Position numbers and translations under genes: made by a program. A stretch of 64,000 nt of DNA from Pseudofrankia inefficax (GTDB taxonomy: Bacteria; Actinomycetota; Actinomycetes; Frankiales; Frankiaceae), in assembly GCF_000166135.1 (NCBI RefSeq), contig NC_014666.1, positions 2,852,001 to 2,916,000 of the forward strand, read 5' to 3'. Shown here piece by piece: positions 63,169 to 64,000 of this stretch (the stretch's first letter is position 1; each line of letters starts with the position of its first letter). A model generated the notes under the pieces. The model worked only from the letters and a program-made list of their open reading frames with translations. It was not told the DNA's origin and did no database searches.

Positions 63169-63263
63169 TCGAGGGGACGTGGGAAAGGGTGTTTAGCAGG
63201 GCCCGCGGGCCACAGCAGGCGCCGGCGGCCAGTGTGCCAGCCGACCGGGGCGGCCACGGGTGA
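63165..63263 (+). CDS. 32-codon mini-ORF bridging murF and mraY
   Basis: GTG 63165 overlaps the murF stop (GTGA), and the frame ends at TGA 63261-63263, which overlaps the mraY start GTG 63260 (again GTGA). The peptide starts [18 protein letters not shown] and is followed by an Ala/Pro/Gly end. About 27 of 32 codons end in G or C. It fills the whole murF-mraY gap, so continuous translational coupling is likely whether or not the peptide has a function. Confidence 0.45.
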   Translation: MIEGTWERVFSRARGPQQAPAASVPADRGGHG

Positions 63264-64000
63264 GAGGTGTTCTCGTCGCGGCCTCGGTCGCGTTGTTGGT
63301 GTCGCTGCTCGGCACGCCGTGGGTCATCCGGCTGTTCCGCCGGCAGGGCTACGGCCAGGAGATCCGTGAGGACGGCCCGTCCAGCCACCTGAAGAAGCGC
63401 GGGACGCCGACCATGGGCGGCACCGCGATCGTCGCGGCCACCCTGATCGGCTACTTCGTCTCCCATCTGGCGACCGGCGCCGGGTTCACCGCGTCCGGCC
63501 TGCTGATCCTGATGGTGATGACGGGCCTTGGCGTCGTCGGCTTCCTGGACGACTACATCAAGATCCGCAAGCAGCGCAGCCTCGGCCTGACCGCGCGGAC
63601 GAAGTTCGCCGGCCAGGCGATCGTCGCGCTCGCGTTCGGCCTGCTCGCCGTGCGGTTCAAGAACGCCTCCGGGCTGCTGCCCGGGTCGACGTTCATCTCG
63701 ATCGTCCGTGACACCAACTTCTCGGTCGGGATCATCGGCTTCCCGCTGCTCGCCTGGATGATCATCGCGGCGACGTCCAACGCGGTGAACCTGACCGACG
63801 GCCTCGACGGCCTCGCGGCGGGCACCTCGGCGATGGTGTTCGGCGCCTACTGCGTGATCTCGTTCTGGCAGTTCGGCAACCTCTGCGAGCCGCACCACGC
63901 CGAGGCGGGCTGCTACTTCGTCCGTGACCCGCTGGACGTCGCGCTCGTCGCCGCGGCCGCGATGGGATCCTGTTTCGGGTTCCTGTGGTGGAACGCCAGC
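63260..64000 (+). CDS. mraY: Phospho-N-acetylmuramoyl-pentapeptide-transferase (partial, cut by window end)
   Basis: MraY transfers phospho-MurNAc-pentapeptide to undecaprenyl phosphate, forming lipid I. The visible 247 residues (of about 360) start [20 protein letters not shown] and include [11 protein letters not shown], the catalytic D97-D98 pair in [17 protein letters not shown], and N177-D183 in [12 protein letters not shown], with several membrane helices. No stop codon occurs before the window ends. GTG 63260 gives the standard MraY N-terminus. Confidence 0.95.
   Translation, partial: MRGVLVAASVALLVSLLGTPWVIRLFRRQGYGQEIREDGPSSHLKKRGTPTMGGTAIVAATLIGYFVSHLATGAGFTASGLLILMVMTGLGVVGFLDDYIKIRKQRSLGLTARTKFAGQAIVALAFGLLAVRFKNASGLLPGSTFISIVRDTNFSVGIIGFPLLAWMIIAATSNAVNLTDGLDGLAAGTSAMVFGAYCVISFWQFGNLCEPHHAEAGCYFVRDPLDVALVAAAAMGSCFGFLWWNAS

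Overview
The window is very GC-rich chromosomal DNA from an actinobacterium. Gene order (pdxST-yebC-ruvCAB-yajC-secDF-apt-rel; a mraZ-led division/wall cluster), a meso-diaminopimelate-type MurE, and many long Ala/Pro-rich linkers fit a Frankiaceae-like organism (Frankia or Pseudofrankia type). That genus-level placement is inference; no rRNA gene is present to confirm it. No tRNA, rRNA, CRISPR array, transposase or prophage gene was seen.

Region 1 (0-16.4 kb, + strand) is housekeeping. It runs from a small membrane protein through pyridoxal phosphate synthase (pdxS, pdxT), yebC, the Holliday-junction machine (ruvC, ruvA, ruvB), the Sec accessory proteins (yajC, secD, secF) and apt. It ends with two consecutive RelA/SpoT homologues. 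The second has a degraded synthetase site and is preceded by a 13-codon leader ORF and a hairpin that pairs with its Shine-Dalgarno sequence.

Region 2 (16.6-23.2 kb) holds an XRE/TPR regulator, an SF2 helicase, a membrane-anchored cyclophilin and serS.

Region 3 (23.4-38 kb) is a dispersed carotenoid locus: crtB, crtI, a CrtD-like desaturase, a CruG-like glycosyltransferase, a CruF-like hydratase and a CrtA-like ketolase. A moxR-DUF58-VWA operon lies between crtI and crtB. metF, a CDP-alcohol phosphatidyltransferase and small genes are interspersed. No cyclase is present, so an acyclic, hydroxylated, ketolated and glycosylated carotenoid is predicted. Short tandem repeats are unusually dense here, several straddling stop codons.

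Region 4 (38-47.8 kb) is the SOS mutagenesis locus. A perfect LexA-type palindrome lies in the divergent promoter between the CrtA-like gene and a HEPN-imuA'-imuB-dnaE2 operon. It is followed by a 29-codon membrane ORF, a methyltransferase and dinB. A 75-bp palindromic element occurs twice: once in frame inside the CrtA-like gene, once between imuB and dnaE2.

Region 5 (47.8-54.5 kb, - strand) has a DUF3040 protein and a second moxR-DUF58-transglutaminase operon. Its TgpA-like protein carries two transglutaminase cores.

Region 6 (54.5-64 kb, + strand) is the division/wall cluster mraZ-rsmH-ftsL-ftsI-murE-murF-mraY, cut by the window end. A 10-bp-phased TGGG array upstream of mraZ looks like the MraZ operator. 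Two mini-ORFs with GTGA overlaps sit in front of murE and between murF and mraY.
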